A DNA stretch of 24,367 bases from Clostridiales bacterium (GCA_019423685.1 JAHZAY010000017.1:1-24367), one strand, 5' to 3'. Counted from the stretch's first letter, positions 4,816-12,671 are shown. Program-made: numbers and translations. Notes: a model not told the origin generated them from the sequence alone.

Positions 4816-4895
4816 AAAAAAAAACCGCCCTCCGTGCGCCAACACGGAAGACGGCCCAGGTTGCCCCAGCAAAGGAGCCTCATAATAAAATGCCC
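4816..4895 (-). ncRNA. Predicted small RNA beside the integrase
   Basis: A near-consensus minus promoter (4902-4930) directs a start near 4895. About 70 nt later a hairpin forms from CCGTCTTCCGTG and CACGGAGGGCGG (4825-4854, one mismatch region), followed by nine T (A run 4816-4824). The RNA would be about 80 nt. It contains only a five-codon ORF (MGILL). It lies antisense to the 3' flank of the HEPN gene and to the 5' leader of any read-through integrase transcript. It is not recognised as a known RNA family. Confidence 0.55.
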
Positions 4896-4901
4896 ATGTT
4901 T

Positions 4902-4930
4902 ATTATAGCACTCCTGCGCCGGGTTGGCAA
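4902..4930 (-). promoter_or_regulatory. Strong minus-strand promoter upstream of the integrase
   Basis: On the minus strand, TTGCCA (4925-4930) is separated by exactly 17 bp from TATAAT (4902-4907), which also carries the TG extension (TGCTATAAT, 4902-4910). It points away from the integrase, toward the HEPN gene, and has no protein gene downstream. Confidence 0.75.
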
Positions 4931-4956
4931 CTGCATACCCAAAAAAGGAGTGCTAT
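4905..4956. repeat. 10-bp inverted repeat spanning sRNA promoter and integrase ribosome binding site
   Basis: ATAGCACTCC (4905-4914) and GGAGTGCTAT (4947-4956) are perfect inverted copies 32 bp apart. The left arm overlaps the -10 of the minus promoter. The right arm contains the GGAG that is the integrase ribosome binding site. In RNA it would hide that site; in DNA it could be an operator for an element regulator. Confidence 0.65.
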
Positions 4957-4960
4957 TTTT

Positions 4961-6145
4961 ATGCCAAGACCCAAAAAAGAATCCCCTAACCGGAAAGATG
5001 GCCGCTACGAGGTCAAAATCACCATCGGCAGAACCCTGCAGGGCAAACTGATCCGCAAATCTTTCTATTCCGACATCAGCAAAGCCGACGCCAAAAAACA
5101 GGCGGAAAAGTGGAAGATTGAGCAGAAGGTCTGTGAGCTGACTGGAGCCAATACCGTCACCGAAACCTGCAGCTTTGAACGTTGGGCCAACACCTGGCTG
5201 GAAGTACATAAAAAACCGGCTGTCCGTGCCAAGACCTACGAGGAAACCTACAAATCTACTGTTGAACGCTACCTTCTCCCCCAATTTGGGAAAGCAAACC
5301 TTTCCTCTATCCTTCCCTCCGACATAATTTCTTTTTATGCTAAGATCGCAAAGAAGTATTCCGACTCTCTTCTGTCCAAGTGCCGGCTCTGCCTGAACGG
5401 CATCTTCGAAACTGCCATTGACGAAGGGCTGCTCTATCGAAACCCCGCTGCCAAGGTCAAGCTGCCTCCTTCCCAAAAGGCTTATCGTGAGCGCCGCCCC
5501 TTAACTGAGGAAGAGGAAGCAACAGTTCGCACGTTCTGCCTGGAACACCGTTTCGGTCTGGAGGTGCTTATCCTGTTGGAGCTGGGACTACGTCGCGGTG
5601 AGCTATGCGGCCTGCGCTGGGATGACATTGACTTTGACAATCTGACTGTCCAGATTCAACGCAAGGTGTCCCGTACCAAAACAGACGGGGTCCAGGTTGG
5701 CCCAACCAAAACAAAAAATTCTAAGCGCACCCTTCCTCTCAAAGAAGAATTTGCAGAATTCCTTTATTCCTTTAGAGGTGCCGGCTACATTATCAGCGGC
5801 GCATCCCCTATTGATCCACATACCTGGGCCAATAAGCATTTCAAAATTTTTTGGAGAGATTTACAAGCTCAGCGGCCAGAAATCGGAGAGTTTACACCGC
5901 ATGAAATGAGACATACCTGCGGAACCAGACTGTACGAGCAAACACATGATATTTATGCTGTTTCCAAATTTCTCGGTCATTCCAGCATCGAGATTACATC
6001 CCGATACTACGTTCACAGCAATGTTGAGACACTGCGAACCTCTTTAAATCTCGGGAACAAGTGTCGTCAGAGTGTCGTCAACTCAAAAAATGACGCTCTC
6101 CGCACTCTCAGAAAAAACACATCTAAAAAGACAAAAACCGCATGA
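4961..6145 (+). CDS. int: Tyrosine-recombinase integrase
   Basis: The 394-aa protein has an N-terminal arm-binding region (about 12-60), a core-binding SAM-like domain (about 70-165) and a catalytic domain (about 178-365). Expected catalytic residues are visible: Arg-211 in LGLRRGEL, a Lys in TKTKNSKRTLPL (about 250-252), His-314 and Arg-317 in PHEMRHT, His-340 in LGHSS, and the nucleophile Tyr-350 in RYYVH (Tyr-349 is the alternative). The family acts by site-specific integration and excision; the tRNA-Lys 3' end 80 bp downstream is the likely target. The start has AAAGGAG at 4944-4950, 10 nt upstream, inside an inverted-repeat arm. No plus promoter is evident just upstream, so expression may depend on read-through or a regulated site. 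The protein has a basic C-terminal tail (KKTKTA). Confidence 0.95.
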   Translation: MPRPKKESPNRKDGRYEVKITIGRTLQGKLIRKSFYSDISKADAKKQAEKWKIEQKVCELTGANTVTETCSFERWANTWLEVHKKPAVRAKTYEETYKSTVERYLLPQFGKANLSSILPSDIISFYAKIAKKYSDSLLSKCRLCLNGIFETAIDEGLLYRNPAAKVKLPPSQKAYRERRPLTEEEEATVRTFCLEHRFGLEVLILLELGLRRGELCGLRWDDIDFDNLTVQIQRKVSRTKTDGVQVGPTKTKNSKRTLPLKEEFAEFLYSFRGAGYIISGASPIDPHTWANKHFKIFWRDLQAQRPEIGEFTPHEMRHTCGTRLYEQTHDIYAVSKFLGHSSIEITSRYYVHSNVETLRTSLNLGNKCRQSVVNSKNDALRTLRKNTSKKTKTA

Positions 6146-6178
6146 TAAACCCAAAATAATGGCGTAACCATGCGGTTT
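6135..6178. repeat. 10-bp inverted repeat at the integrase stop
   Basis: AAACCGCATG (6135-6144) and CATGCGGTTT (6169-6178) are perfect inverted arms, and the first arm runs into the TGA of the integrase (6143-6145). No T run of note follows, so it is a weak terminator at best. It could be an arm-type integrase site next to the attachment core. Confidence 0.4.
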
Positions 6179-6191
6179 GTGTGGCAAAAGC

Positions 6192-6221
6192 AAAAGAGCC
6201 ACCAGGTATTCCCGGCAGCCC
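6192..6221 (-). terminator. Probable terminator after tRNA-Lys
   Basis: On the minus strand GGGCTGCCGGG, an AATA loop and CCTGGTGGCTC can form an 11-bp stem with several G-U pairs, followed by TTTTGCTTTT. It lies just after the tRNA 3' end, on the element side. Confidence 0.55.
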
Positions 6222-6227
6222 TTTTTA

Positions 6228-6265
6228 TGGTGACCTATCGGAGACTCGAACTCCGGACACCCTGA
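6228..6265. other. Probable attachment site (att) in the tRNA-Lys 3' half
   Basis: Tyrosine integrases commonly recombine within the T arm to 3' end of a tRNA gene. The integrase gene ends 80 bp from this tRNA 3' end, and the element-like content stops here. The matching direct repeat should lie at the far left end of the element, outside the window, so the exact core cannot be fixed. Confidence 0.5.
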
Positions 6266-6303
6266 TTAAAAGTCAGGTGCTCTACCGACTGAGCTAATAA
6301 GTC
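6228..6303 (-). tRNA. tRNA-Lys (anticodon TTT)
   Basis: The 76-nt minus-strand gene ends with an encoded CCA. The acceptor stem is GACTTAT/ATAGGTC with one U-G pair at the fourth position. The D arm is AGCTCAGTCGGTAGAGC, the anticodon loop CTTTTAA within CCTGA/TCAGG gives TTT for lysine, and the T arm is CGGAG-TTCGAGT-CTCCG. The 3' end faces the integrase, the standard layout for an element inserted at a tRNA 3' end and restoring it. Confidence 0.95.
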
Positions 6304-6335
6304 ATGTTTAGAGATGTTCACTCACAACATTGTGT

Positions 6336-6364
6336 ATTATAGCATGCTTATCCAAAATTGTCAA
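6336..6364 (-). promoter_or_regulatory. Promoter of tRNA-Lys
   Basis: TTGACA (6359-6364) and TATAAT (6336-6341) on the minus strand are 17 bp apart, with the TG extension. This is a full consensus promoter; transcription starts near 6329. Confidence 0.85.
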
Positions 6365-6387
6365 GCACTTTTTTTAAAAAAAGTGCT
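6364..6387. repeat. 24-bp perfect palindrome
   Basis: AGCACTTTTTTT is followed directly by its reverse complement AAAAAAAGTGCT with no loop. It lies between the divergent tRNA-Lys and recG promoters and touches the tRNA -35. It may be a bidirectional terminator relic or a protein site. Confidence 0.5.
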
Positions 6388-6399
6388 CCTCTTTGCAAT

Positions 6400-6428
6400 T
6401 TGTGCTTTTTGTCCCGCTATGCTATAAT
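6400..6428 (+). promoter_or_regulatory. Promoter of recG
   Basis: TGCTATAAT (6420-6428) is an extended -10; TTGTGC (6400-6405) is a weak -35 at 17 bp. The leader is about 40 nt. Confidence 0.65.
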
Positions 6429-6474
6429 AAACAGAGATTTTTGTGCACAGATTTTGATTTTGGGAGGTGAGCAG

Positions 6475-8517
6475 ATGGCGCTGCATCTGGACACCAGCAT
6501 TCAATATCTCACCGGCGTGGGGCCAAAGCGGGCCGCCCTCTACCAAAAGCTGGACATCCACACCGTCTGGGACCTGCTGTACTATTTTCCACGCTCCTAC
6601 ATCGACCTGAGCTGTCCGTGCGAAATCGCCTCGATGCCGCTCTATGAGCTGTGCGCGGTGCGCGCGCGGGTAGTCTCCAAGTCGGCGGCTCAATACATTC
6701 GCCGCGGCATGACCCTCTTCCGGGTCAAGGTGGCCGACGACACCGGCAGCATGGTCATCACCTTCTTTAACGCCAAATACACCGTCGAAGCCCTCAAATA
6801 TGACACCGAGTACATCTTTTACGGGCGCTCCAGCGGCACCCTGACCCGGCGCGAGATGTCCTCGCCCGCCATCTACCCGGCAGATCCCCCCAACGCCCTC
6901 ATCCCCGTCTACCCCCTCACCCAGGGGCTTTCCTCCAAAATGATCAGCGCCAACATCGCACAGGCCCTTCAGCTGCTCGGGGAGGAGGTCGACGACCCCA
7001 TCCCCGCCTATATTCGCCAGGAATATCACCTTTGTCACCTGCAATTTGCGCTGCAAAATGTACACCTGCCCGCAGACAAGCAATCCGCCGAAATTGCCCG
7101 CCGCAGGCTGATCTTTGAGGAGCTGTTGATGCTCGCTCTGTCGCTGCGTTCGGTGCGCGACGATACCTACGCCCAAACCTCCTATGTCTGCCCCAAGGCC
7201 GATCTTTCTGCCTTCTTGCAGGCCCTACCCTTCACCCTCACCGGCGCCCAGCAGCGAGCCATCCAGCAGGTGGCAAAGGATCTTGGACGCAGCATTCCGA
7301 TGAACCGGCTGATCCAGGGAGATGTCGGTTCGGGCAAAACGATGGTTGCCGCAGCCGCCAGCTACATTGCGTTCCAAAACCACTATATGTCCGCGCTGAT
7401 GGCCCCCACCGAGATTTTAGCCCAGCAGCACTACCAAAGCCTGTCCAAACTGTTGGGGCCGCTGGGGATGCGTCTGGGTTTGCTGTGCGGATCGATGAGC
7501 GCCAAAGAAAAGCGGGACATCAAGGAGCGGATTGCCCTGGGGATGGTAGACCTCGTCATCGGCACCCATGCCTTGCTCTCCAAAGACGTCGACCTGCCCA
7601 ACCTGGCGCTGGTCGTCACCGACGAGCAGCACCGATTCGGCGTGCGGCAGCGGGCTTCGCTGGGAGAGAAATCCAATCACCCCCACACGCTGGTCATGTC
7701 CGCCACCCCAATTCCCCGCACCTTGGCGCTGATGATCTATGGCGATCTGGACGTCTCCTCCATCGATGAGCTGCCCCCCAACCGCCATCCGGTCAAGACC
7801 TACGTCATCAGCTCAAAGATAAAGGAGCGCGCATACAGCTTTTTAAAGGAACACCTGGACCGCGGCTTGCAGGGATACATCGTCTGTCCGCTGGTGGAGG
7901 CGATGGAGACCACCCCCGCCAACCTGGAAAATGCAGAGGAATATGCGGACAAGCTGGCAAGAGGCCCCTTTCAGGACTACCGCGTCGGCGTTTTGCACGG
8001 CAAAATGCGCGCCAAAGACCGCGAGGCCATCATGCAGCAGTTTGCCAGCGGACAGATTCAGCTGCTGGTCTCCACCACCGTCATTGAGGTCGGGGTAGAT
8101 GTGCCCAACGCCGTCATTATGATGGTGGAAAATGCTGAGCGCTTTGGCTTGAGCCAGCTGCACCAGCTGCGCGGGCGGGTCGGACGCGGACCGGTGCAGT
8201 CCTACTGCATCCTCATTTCCGACACCCAGAACCCCGACACCAAACAGCGCCTTGAGGTTTTGCATCAGACAAACGACGGCTTCAAGGTCGCTGAATACGA
8301 CCTGAAGCTGCGCGGGCCGGGCGACTTTTTGGGCAAGCGCCAGCACGGGCTGCCGCAGCTCAAAATTGCCGACCTCAGCTCCAGCATGGATACCATGGAG
8401 CAGGTGCAGCACGCCGCACAGGAAATTCGGGATCACCCGCTCACCGCCGCTGAACGCGCCATGCTCGACAGCCGAATCCACCACATTCTTTCGACAGTTG
8501 GCACAAACCTCAACTAA
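6475..8517 (+). CDS. recG: ATP-dependent DNA helicase RecG
   Basis: The 680-aa protein starts at ATG 6475, with GGGAGGTG (6462-6469) as ribosome binding site; in-frame codons back to 6358 lie over the promoter and are excluded. It has the RecG layout: an N-terminal wedge/OB domain (LDTSIQYLTGVGPKRA start; FRVKVADDTGSMVITFFN in the OB fold), Walker A GDVGSGKT (about 282-289), Walker B DEQHRFGV (about 383), SATPIPRT (about 409) and motif VI QLRGRVGRG (about 564), then the C-terminal DFLGKRQHGLP hook. It remodels stalled replication forks and Holliday junctions by branch migration. It is transcribed alone from its own promoter and ends at a strong terminator. The length is normal for the family. 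Confidence 0.97.
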   Translation: MALHLDTSIQYLTGVGPKRAALYQKLDIHTVWDLLYYFPRSYIDLSCPCEIASMPLYELCAVRARVVSKSAAQYIRRGMTLFRVKVADDTGSMVITFFNAKYTVEALKYDTEYIFYGRSSGTLTRREMSSPAIYPADPPNALIPVYPLTQGLSSKMISANIAQALQLLGEEVDDPIPAYIRQEYHLCHLQFALQNVHLPADKQSAEIARRRLIFEELLMLALSLRSVRDDTYAQTSYVCPKADLSAFLQALPFTLTGAQQRAIQQVAKDLGRSIPMNRLIQGDVGSGKTMVAAAASYIAFQNHYMSALMAPTEILAQQHYQSLSKLLGPLGMRLGLLCGSMSAKEKRDIKERIALGMVDLVIGTHALLSKDVDLPNLALVVTDEQHRFGVRQRASLGEKSNHPHTLVMSATPIPRTLALMIYGDLDVSSIDELPPNRHPVKTYVISSKIKERAYSFLKEHLDRGLQGYIVCPLVEAMETTPANLENAEEYADKLARGPFQDYRVGVLHGKMRAKDREAIMQQFASGQIQLLVSTTVIEVGVDVPNAVIMMVENAERFGLSQLHQLRGRVGRGPVQSYCILISDTQNPDTKQRLEVLHQTNDGFKVAEYDLKLRGPGDFLGKRQHGLPQLKIADLSSSMDTMEQVQHAAQEIRDHPLTAAERAMLDSRIHHILSTVGTNLN

Positions 8518-8540
8518 TCAAAACACTCCACCACAAAATA

Positions 8541-8577
8541 AGGGAGCCGATTCCAATGGAATCGGCTCCCTTTTCTC
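8541..8577 (+). terminator. Terminator between recG and pncB
   Basis: AAGGGAGCCGATTCC and GGAATCGGCTCCCTT (8541-8555 and 8559-8573) form a perfect 15-bp stem with a 3-nt loop, followed by TTTTCTC. The reverse orientation has TTATTTTG, so it can also serve the convergent pncB. Confidence 0.9.
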
Positions 8578-8591
8578 TTTGGCTGTCTGCC

Positions 8592-10058
8592 TTATTTTAC
8601 ATGTACCTGCAAGCTGGCAAGCAGATCGTTTTTGATGTCCCACAGCTTCTGCGAGAGGTCCACATAGTAGTGGTGCGGATTTTCGAAGCGCTTGACTTCA
8701 TCCCACAGAGTATCTACCTGCTCCTTGCAGTGATTTCGGATCTCCTGGATGGTGGGCAGCTGATAAACCAGCTTTCCATCTTTAAAAATCTGTTTGAGCA
8801 TCTCCTTAGCGTGCACATTTTCCAGCGTGCAGCGCTTCCAGGTTGCAAGCGGGTCGAAGATGGTCAAGGTGATCGGGTGCTCGGTATCCAGCTCCTCGTC
8901 GTGCACGCAGACATAGTCGGCTACGGCGTGACCGGCCTCATCGAACAGGCGGTATACCTTCTTAAAGTGTGGATTGGTGATCTTCTCCGGGCTTTCGCTG
9001 ACCTTGATCTTCGGGATATACTCCCCATCCTTCTGCACCGCTACCAACTTATATACGCCGCCAAATACCGGGTCGGATTTGCTGGTAATCAGCCGCTCGC
9101 CGATGCCAAAGCTGTCAATCTTCGCCCCCTGCAAGGTGAGATCCCGGACAATATACTCGTCCAGCGAGTTGGAGGCGACAATCTTGACGTCCTGGTATCC
9201 TGCGTCGTCCAGCATCTTGCGGGCACGCTTGGAGAGGTAGGCGATGTCGCCGCTGTCGATGCGCACGCCCTTTGGACGATAGCCCTGTGGCACAACCACC
9301 TCGTTAAAGACCCGGATGGCATTCGGTATACCGGATTTGAGGACGTTGTAGGTATCTACCAGCAGTGTGCAGTCGTCTGGATAGATCTGCGCATAGGAGC
9401 GAAATGCCTCATACTCATTGTCGAACATCTGTACCCAGCTGTGGGCCATTGTGCCGACTGCCGGTACGCCGTAGTCGCGGTCGGTGATGGCGCACGCCGT
9501 TGCGCCGCAGCCGCCGATATAGGTCGCGCGGGCACCCAAAATAGCTGCATCGTAGCCCTGTGCGCGGCGGGAACCAAACTCCATAATCAGCCGGTCGCCG
9601 GCTGCACGGACCATGCGGTTTGCTTTGGTGGCTACCAGAGACTGATGGTTGATGGTCAGCAGGATCATCGTCTCCACCAGCTGTGCCTGAATCACAGGAC
9701 CTTTGACGGTGACAATTGGCTCATTGGGGAAAATCGGAGTTCCCTCCTCCATTGCCCAAACGTCGCACTCAAAGTGGAAGTTGGCAAGATAATCGAGGAA
9801 CCTCTCGTCAAATACTTTTTTCGAGCGGAAATAGGCGATGTCCTGTTCGGTAAAGCGCAGATTTTGCAGGTAATGTACCATCTGCTCAAGACCTGCAAGG
9901 ATGGCAAAACCGCCATCGTCCGGGATGTTGCGGAAGAACATATCGAACACCGCGATTCTGTCCTTCATTCCATTGAGAAAATAACCATTGGACATGGTAA
10001 ACTCATAATAATCGGTCAACATGGTAAGATTTCGATCTTCTGTCCAGTTGATGTGCAT
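8592..10058 (-). CDS. pncB: Nicotinate phosphoribosyltransferase
   Basis: The 488-aa protein (ATG 10056-10058 with TTGGAG 5 nt upstream; GTG 10062-10064 is an alternative) opens with DRNLTMLTDYYEFTMSNGYF, the hallmark of this family, and contains EFGSRRAQGYDAAILGARA (about 160-178), GTMAHSW (about 202-208), VRIDSGDIAYLSKRARKML and GIGERLITS. It makes nicotinate mononucleotide from nicotinate, PRPP and ATP, the salvage entry to NAD. The length matches the longer Gram-positive form. It lies last in a minus-strand run behind the phospholipase C-like gene, separated by about 105 bp with no clear terminator. A 601-codon frame on the opposite strand is an antisense shadow. Confidence 0.95.
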   Translation of the reverse strand: MHINWTEDRNLTMLTDYYEFTMSNGYFLNGMKDRIAVFDMFFRNIPDDGGFAILAGLEQMVHYLQNLRFTEQDIAYFRSKKVFDERFLDYLANFHFECDVWAMEEGTPIFPNEPIVTVKGPVIQAQLVETMILLTINHQSLVATKANRMVRAAGDRLIMEFGSRRAQGYDAAILGARATYIGGCGATACAITDRDYGVPAVGTMAHSWVQMFDNEYEAFRSYAQIYPDDCTLLVDTYNVLKSGIPNAIRVFNEVVVPQGYRPKGVRIDSGDIAYLSKRARKMLDDAGYQDVKIVASNSLDEYIVRDLTLQGAKIDSFGIGERLITSKSDPVFGGVYKLVAVQKDGEYIPKIKVSESPEKITNPHFKKVYRLFDEAGHAVADYVCVHDEELDTEHPITLTIFDPLATWKRCTLENVHAKEMLKQIFKDGKLVYQLPTIQEIRNHCKEQVDTLWDEVKRFENPHHYYVDLSQKLWDIKNDLLASLQVHVK

Positions 10059-10164
10059 CTTCACTCCAACCTTTCTGTGGTAATTTTGCTGCGTCCAGGC
10101 CCTGCCAAACAGGTTCCTATACCCATTGTTTTTCCCAAATACTGCCTGGCATCGCAGCCTTTAT

Positions 10165-11094
10165 TTAAAACGACATCTCCGGCGAGCCATTATCAAAGGA
10201 CGCAAGGCCCTTGGGCTCATAGGGGACACCGCTTTGTGAACTGTAATAGATCTGCTCCATCATCTTTGCTGCGCGCGCCGCCGCAGTATAAAAAATCTGT
10301 GGAAAGCTGCGCGTGTCCAGCTTATCAGGGGTGGAAAGGTGATACCACGGCTCCTGATTGAGGTTGAGCACATCCTCCTGCACCGTTCTGCGGCGGATGT
10401 GCTGAGAAAAGCGCCCCGGGCAGTTTGCCAGCGCCTCGACAGCCGGAACCAGCCGAATTAAGCTTCCGTGGCGATCCAGGGTCAACTGCACCATCCTGCG
10501 CGCCTCCGAAAAGGCACGTTCCACCTCACTCGGGTCCACCTGCACACCGTAAACCTCCTCCAACAGGAATTGGTACAGCCGTGCAATGACGCGGTATTCC
10601 CATGCGCTTCCCCACAGGCGCTTGGCCGGGCGGTAGTTCTGCACATCGCGCCCACGCTTGAGCTGATAAAAGGTGGTGTCGATGTCGCTCTCGATGCGGC
10701 TGTGAATGCTGCGGTGAAAGCTCTCATCGAGCACCCGCTCCTTTTGCACCTGCTTAAAATAGATATAGGGGTGCGCCTCGCTGTCCAGGCAGTAATGGCC
10801 CACAAAGCCCAAAATGTACGCGGCCAGCGCCTCATATTCATCCGAGCCCTTGCGCTCATTTAAGTAGCTGCCAAGCGCCCAAAACAGCTCGTCGGTCTTT
10901 TCGCGGTGCATCAGCCCGCCATAGCGCGGCAGGACGCTGCGCCCTAAAACCGCATCGCGGAAAAACAGAAGATCCGGTCCCTGCAATCCCCAAAAATAGG
11001 GGGCGGCGTTGAGCTCGAGCAGCTCCTGAATCTCTTCATCGAGCTGTCCAAACACCTGTGTGCCAAATAGTTCATGTGTCACAAAAGCCGGCAT
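10165..11094 (-). CDS. Zinc-dependent phospholipase C-like protein
   Basis: The 309-aa protein starts at ATG 11094 behind a strong GGAAAGGAGG. It shows the metal-ligand pattern of the zinc-dependent phospholipase C / S1-P1 fold: THELFG (His-7), GLQGPDLLFF (Asp-41), His-63 in MHRE, GFVGHYCLDSEAHPY (His-100, Asp-104, His-108) and HSRIESDID (His-131, Glu-135, Asp-139). Unlike secreted clostridial alpha-toxin there is no signal peptide, so it is cytoplasmic; such proteins are widespread in non-pathogenic Clostridia and their substrate is unknown. It follows the TauE/SafE gene by 27 bp and is probably co-transcribed. Confidence 0.85.
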   Translation of the reverse strand: MPAFVTHELFGTQVFGQLDEEIQELLELNAAPYFWGLQGPDLLFFRDAVLGRSVLPRYGGLMHREKTDELFWALGSYLNERKGSDEYEALAAYILGFVGHYCLDSEAHPYIYFKQVQKERVLDESFHRSIHSRIESDIDTTFYQLKRGRDVQNYRPAKRLWGSAWEYRVIARLYQFLLEEVYGVQVDPSEVERAFSEARRMVQLTLDRHGSLIRLVPAVEALANCPGRFSQHIRRRTVQEDVLNLNQEPWYHLSTPDKLDTRSFPQIFYTAAARAAKMMEQIYYSSQSGVPYEPKGLASFDNGSPEMSF

Positions 11095-11121
11095 AGCGGC
11101 CTCCTTTCCATGCGTTAGGCT

Positions 11122-11889
11122 TTACGCCAAAAACATATCCGAAGCAATCTTGAGCAGCAGCAAAATCATCGCCACAATCATAATCGGGCGCACGATCTTG
11201 ACGCCGTTTTTGAGCGCCAAACCGGAACCTACCCAGCTGCCGAGAATGGCGAAGATGGTGCACTTGATGCCGATGCTGACCAGCACGTTTCCATTCATTC
11301 CGTAGGTGATGAGCGCTCCGATATTGGAAGCTAAATTGACCACCTTTGTGGTGCCGCAGGCTTTGAGGATGCCCAAACCGACAACCGAATTAAACAAAAG
11401 GGTCATAAAGGTGCCGGCGCCCGGACCAAAGAAGCCGTCATACATTCCGGTTCCAAATCCCACCAGAGCGGACAACACAATCGAGCGCCACAGCGGCATT
11501 TCCTCCGAGCGCTCCACACCAAAATCTTTTTTGCGCAGCACCAGCACCGCAATTACCGGCACCGCCACCAGCAGAATGTAGTTGAGATACTTTTCGTCCA
11601 GCGCCATCGCAAGTTTTGCGCCCAACGGCGAACCGACCAGCGCTCCTACCGCCGCTACCAGCGCCACCTTGATGTTGACCTGTCCTTCTTTAAAGAAGCG
11701 GATCATCGCGGTCAAGGTGCCGATCGAGTTTGCAAATTTGTTGGTTCCAAGCGCCATGTGCGCGGGGATTCCCACCGCATAGTAAGCCGGCAGGGTAATC
11801 AATCCTCCGCCGCCTGCAATCGAGTCGACCAATCCTCCCAAAAAGACGCAGGCAAACAGAATCAGCATCTGTGATAGTTCCAGTTCCAT
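11122..11889 (-). CDS. TauE/SafE-family sulfite/organosulfonate-type permease
   Basis: The 255-aa protein starts at ATG 11887-11889 (GAAGGGAAGAG upstream; a GTG at 11917-11919 gives ten extra basic residues and is less likely). It has about seven or eight hydrophobic helices and the family's repeated motif: FLGGLVDSIAGGGGLITLPAY near the start and GFGTGMYDGFFGPGAGTFMTLLF in the second half, together with ALGTNKFANSIGT and ACGTTKVVNLASNIGAL. The family exports or imports sulfur-containing or other small anions; the substrate cannot be predicted. It sits between the HD hydrolase and the phospholipase C-like gene, all on the minus strand. Confidence 0.9.
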   Translation of the reverse strand: MELELSQMLILFACVFLGGLVDSIAGGGGLITLPAYYAVGIPAHMALGTNKFANSIGTLTAMIRFFKEGQVNIKVALVAAVGALVGSPLGAKLAMALDEKYLNYILLVAVPVIAVLVLRKKDFGVERSEEMPLWRSIVLSALVGFGTGMYDGFFGPGAGTFMTLLFNSVVGLGILKACGTTKVVNLASNIGALITYGMNGNVLVSIGIKCTIFAILGSWVGSGLALKNGVKIVRPIMIVAMILLLLKIASDMFLA

Positions 11890-11934
11890 AATGTTTTCTC
11901 TTCCCTTCCTTTTCTTCACCCGATACAGTGTGCA

Positions 11935-12522
11935 TCAGCGCATGGCGGATGTGCCCTTTTCCTTGAGATAGGTGGAGTACACGTCCGCCAAATGCAGTTT
12001 GACCGCCAACGGATAGCGCTCATACGCCTGGCTGATGGCAAAGCTGCCGCCGCGGGCCGCATCGTCAAATCCTCCCATATGCCAGCGGATGGCCACCGCC
12101 TCCGAGGGCTTCAGGCGCAAAAAACGCTCAACCAAAAACACCGACTTTTCTCCATGGCCATAGGGGAACTGATCCTCGATGGCGTAGTAGGGCTGGGGCT
12201 CCCAGCGTCCGGTTTCCGGGTTTTTGACATTGCGGGAGCTGACCTTGTAAAACTGGGCCTTGCACACGTCGTGCAGCAGGCCGCAGATGGCAAAGCTCTC
12301 CATGCTGTCCCCTTCCTCAAAGAAGCGATCCACCATCGTTTCAAAGACATTGACGCTGTGCATCACCAATCCGCCTTGGCAGGCGCAGTGATACTTGGTG
12401 CTCGCAGGTGCCGTAAAAAAGTCGGTCTTTTTGAGCCACTCCAAAAGTTGTTGGGCCCCCTCGCGCTTGATGTGCTGGCAAAAAAGCTCCTCAAACTTTT
12501 GCTGGTAATTGATCTGTTCCAT
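11935..12522 (-). CDS. HD-domain hydrolase
   Basis: The 195-aa protein contains the HD pattern: GLVMHSVNVFE (His-55), CGLLHDVCKA (His-84, Asp-85), then GHGEKSVFLVERF and AIRWHMGGFD with further His ligands, and LHLADVYSTYL with the distal Asp. Such proteins are metal-dependent phosphohydrolases, often acting on nucleotides. The start at ATG 12522 has GGAGG 12 nt upstream. An extended -10 promoter lies about 60 bp upstream on the minus strand, so this gene probably leads the run HD hydrolase, TauE/SafE, phospholipase C-like, pncB. The substrate is unknown. Confidence 0.85.
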   Translation of the reverse strand: MEQINYQQKFEELFCQHIKREGAQQLLEWLKKTDFFTAPASTKYHCACQGGLVMHSVNVFETMVDRFFEEGDSMESFAICGLLHDVCKAQFYKVSSRNVKNPETGRWEPQPYYAIEDQFPYGHGEKSVFLVERFLRLKPSEAVAIRWHMGGFDDAARGGSFAISQAYERYPLAVKLHLADVYSTYLKEKGTSAMR

Positions 12523-12584
12523 CCTGGTGTCGCCTCCGGTTTTTGATCTTGTGCTGTGCCCTGTATCTCGGCCACTTTAGCACC

Positions 12585-12613
12585 ATTATAGCACATTTCT
12601 TGCCATACGCAAA
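12585..12613 (-). promoter_or_regulatory. Promoter of the HD hydrolase run
   Basis: Minus-strand TGCTATAAT (12585-12593) with TTTGCG (12608-12613) as a weak -35 at 17 bp. Confidence 0.6.
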
Positions 12614-12671
12614 AAGTTTTCTGCAAAATTGAGGGCAAAATCGCAATTTTCAGAAAAAGAGAAAAATTCCC

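Noticed and set aside
10059..10164. Separate promoter or terminator between pncB and the phospholipase C-like gene
   Set aside because: Only a TATAGG without a matching -35 and a few weak GC-rich complementarities are present; not enough to call.
8556..10361. 601-codon open frame on the plus strand across pncB and the phospholipase C-like gene
   Set aside because: It is antisense to two clearly recognised genes, has no family motif and starts in a terminator. It is a codon-usage shadow.
10165..11094. Secreted alpha-toxin-type phospholipase C
   Set aside because: Metal ligands match the fold, but there is no signal peptide and no C-terminal membrane-binding C2/PLAT domain, so a toxin call is not supported.
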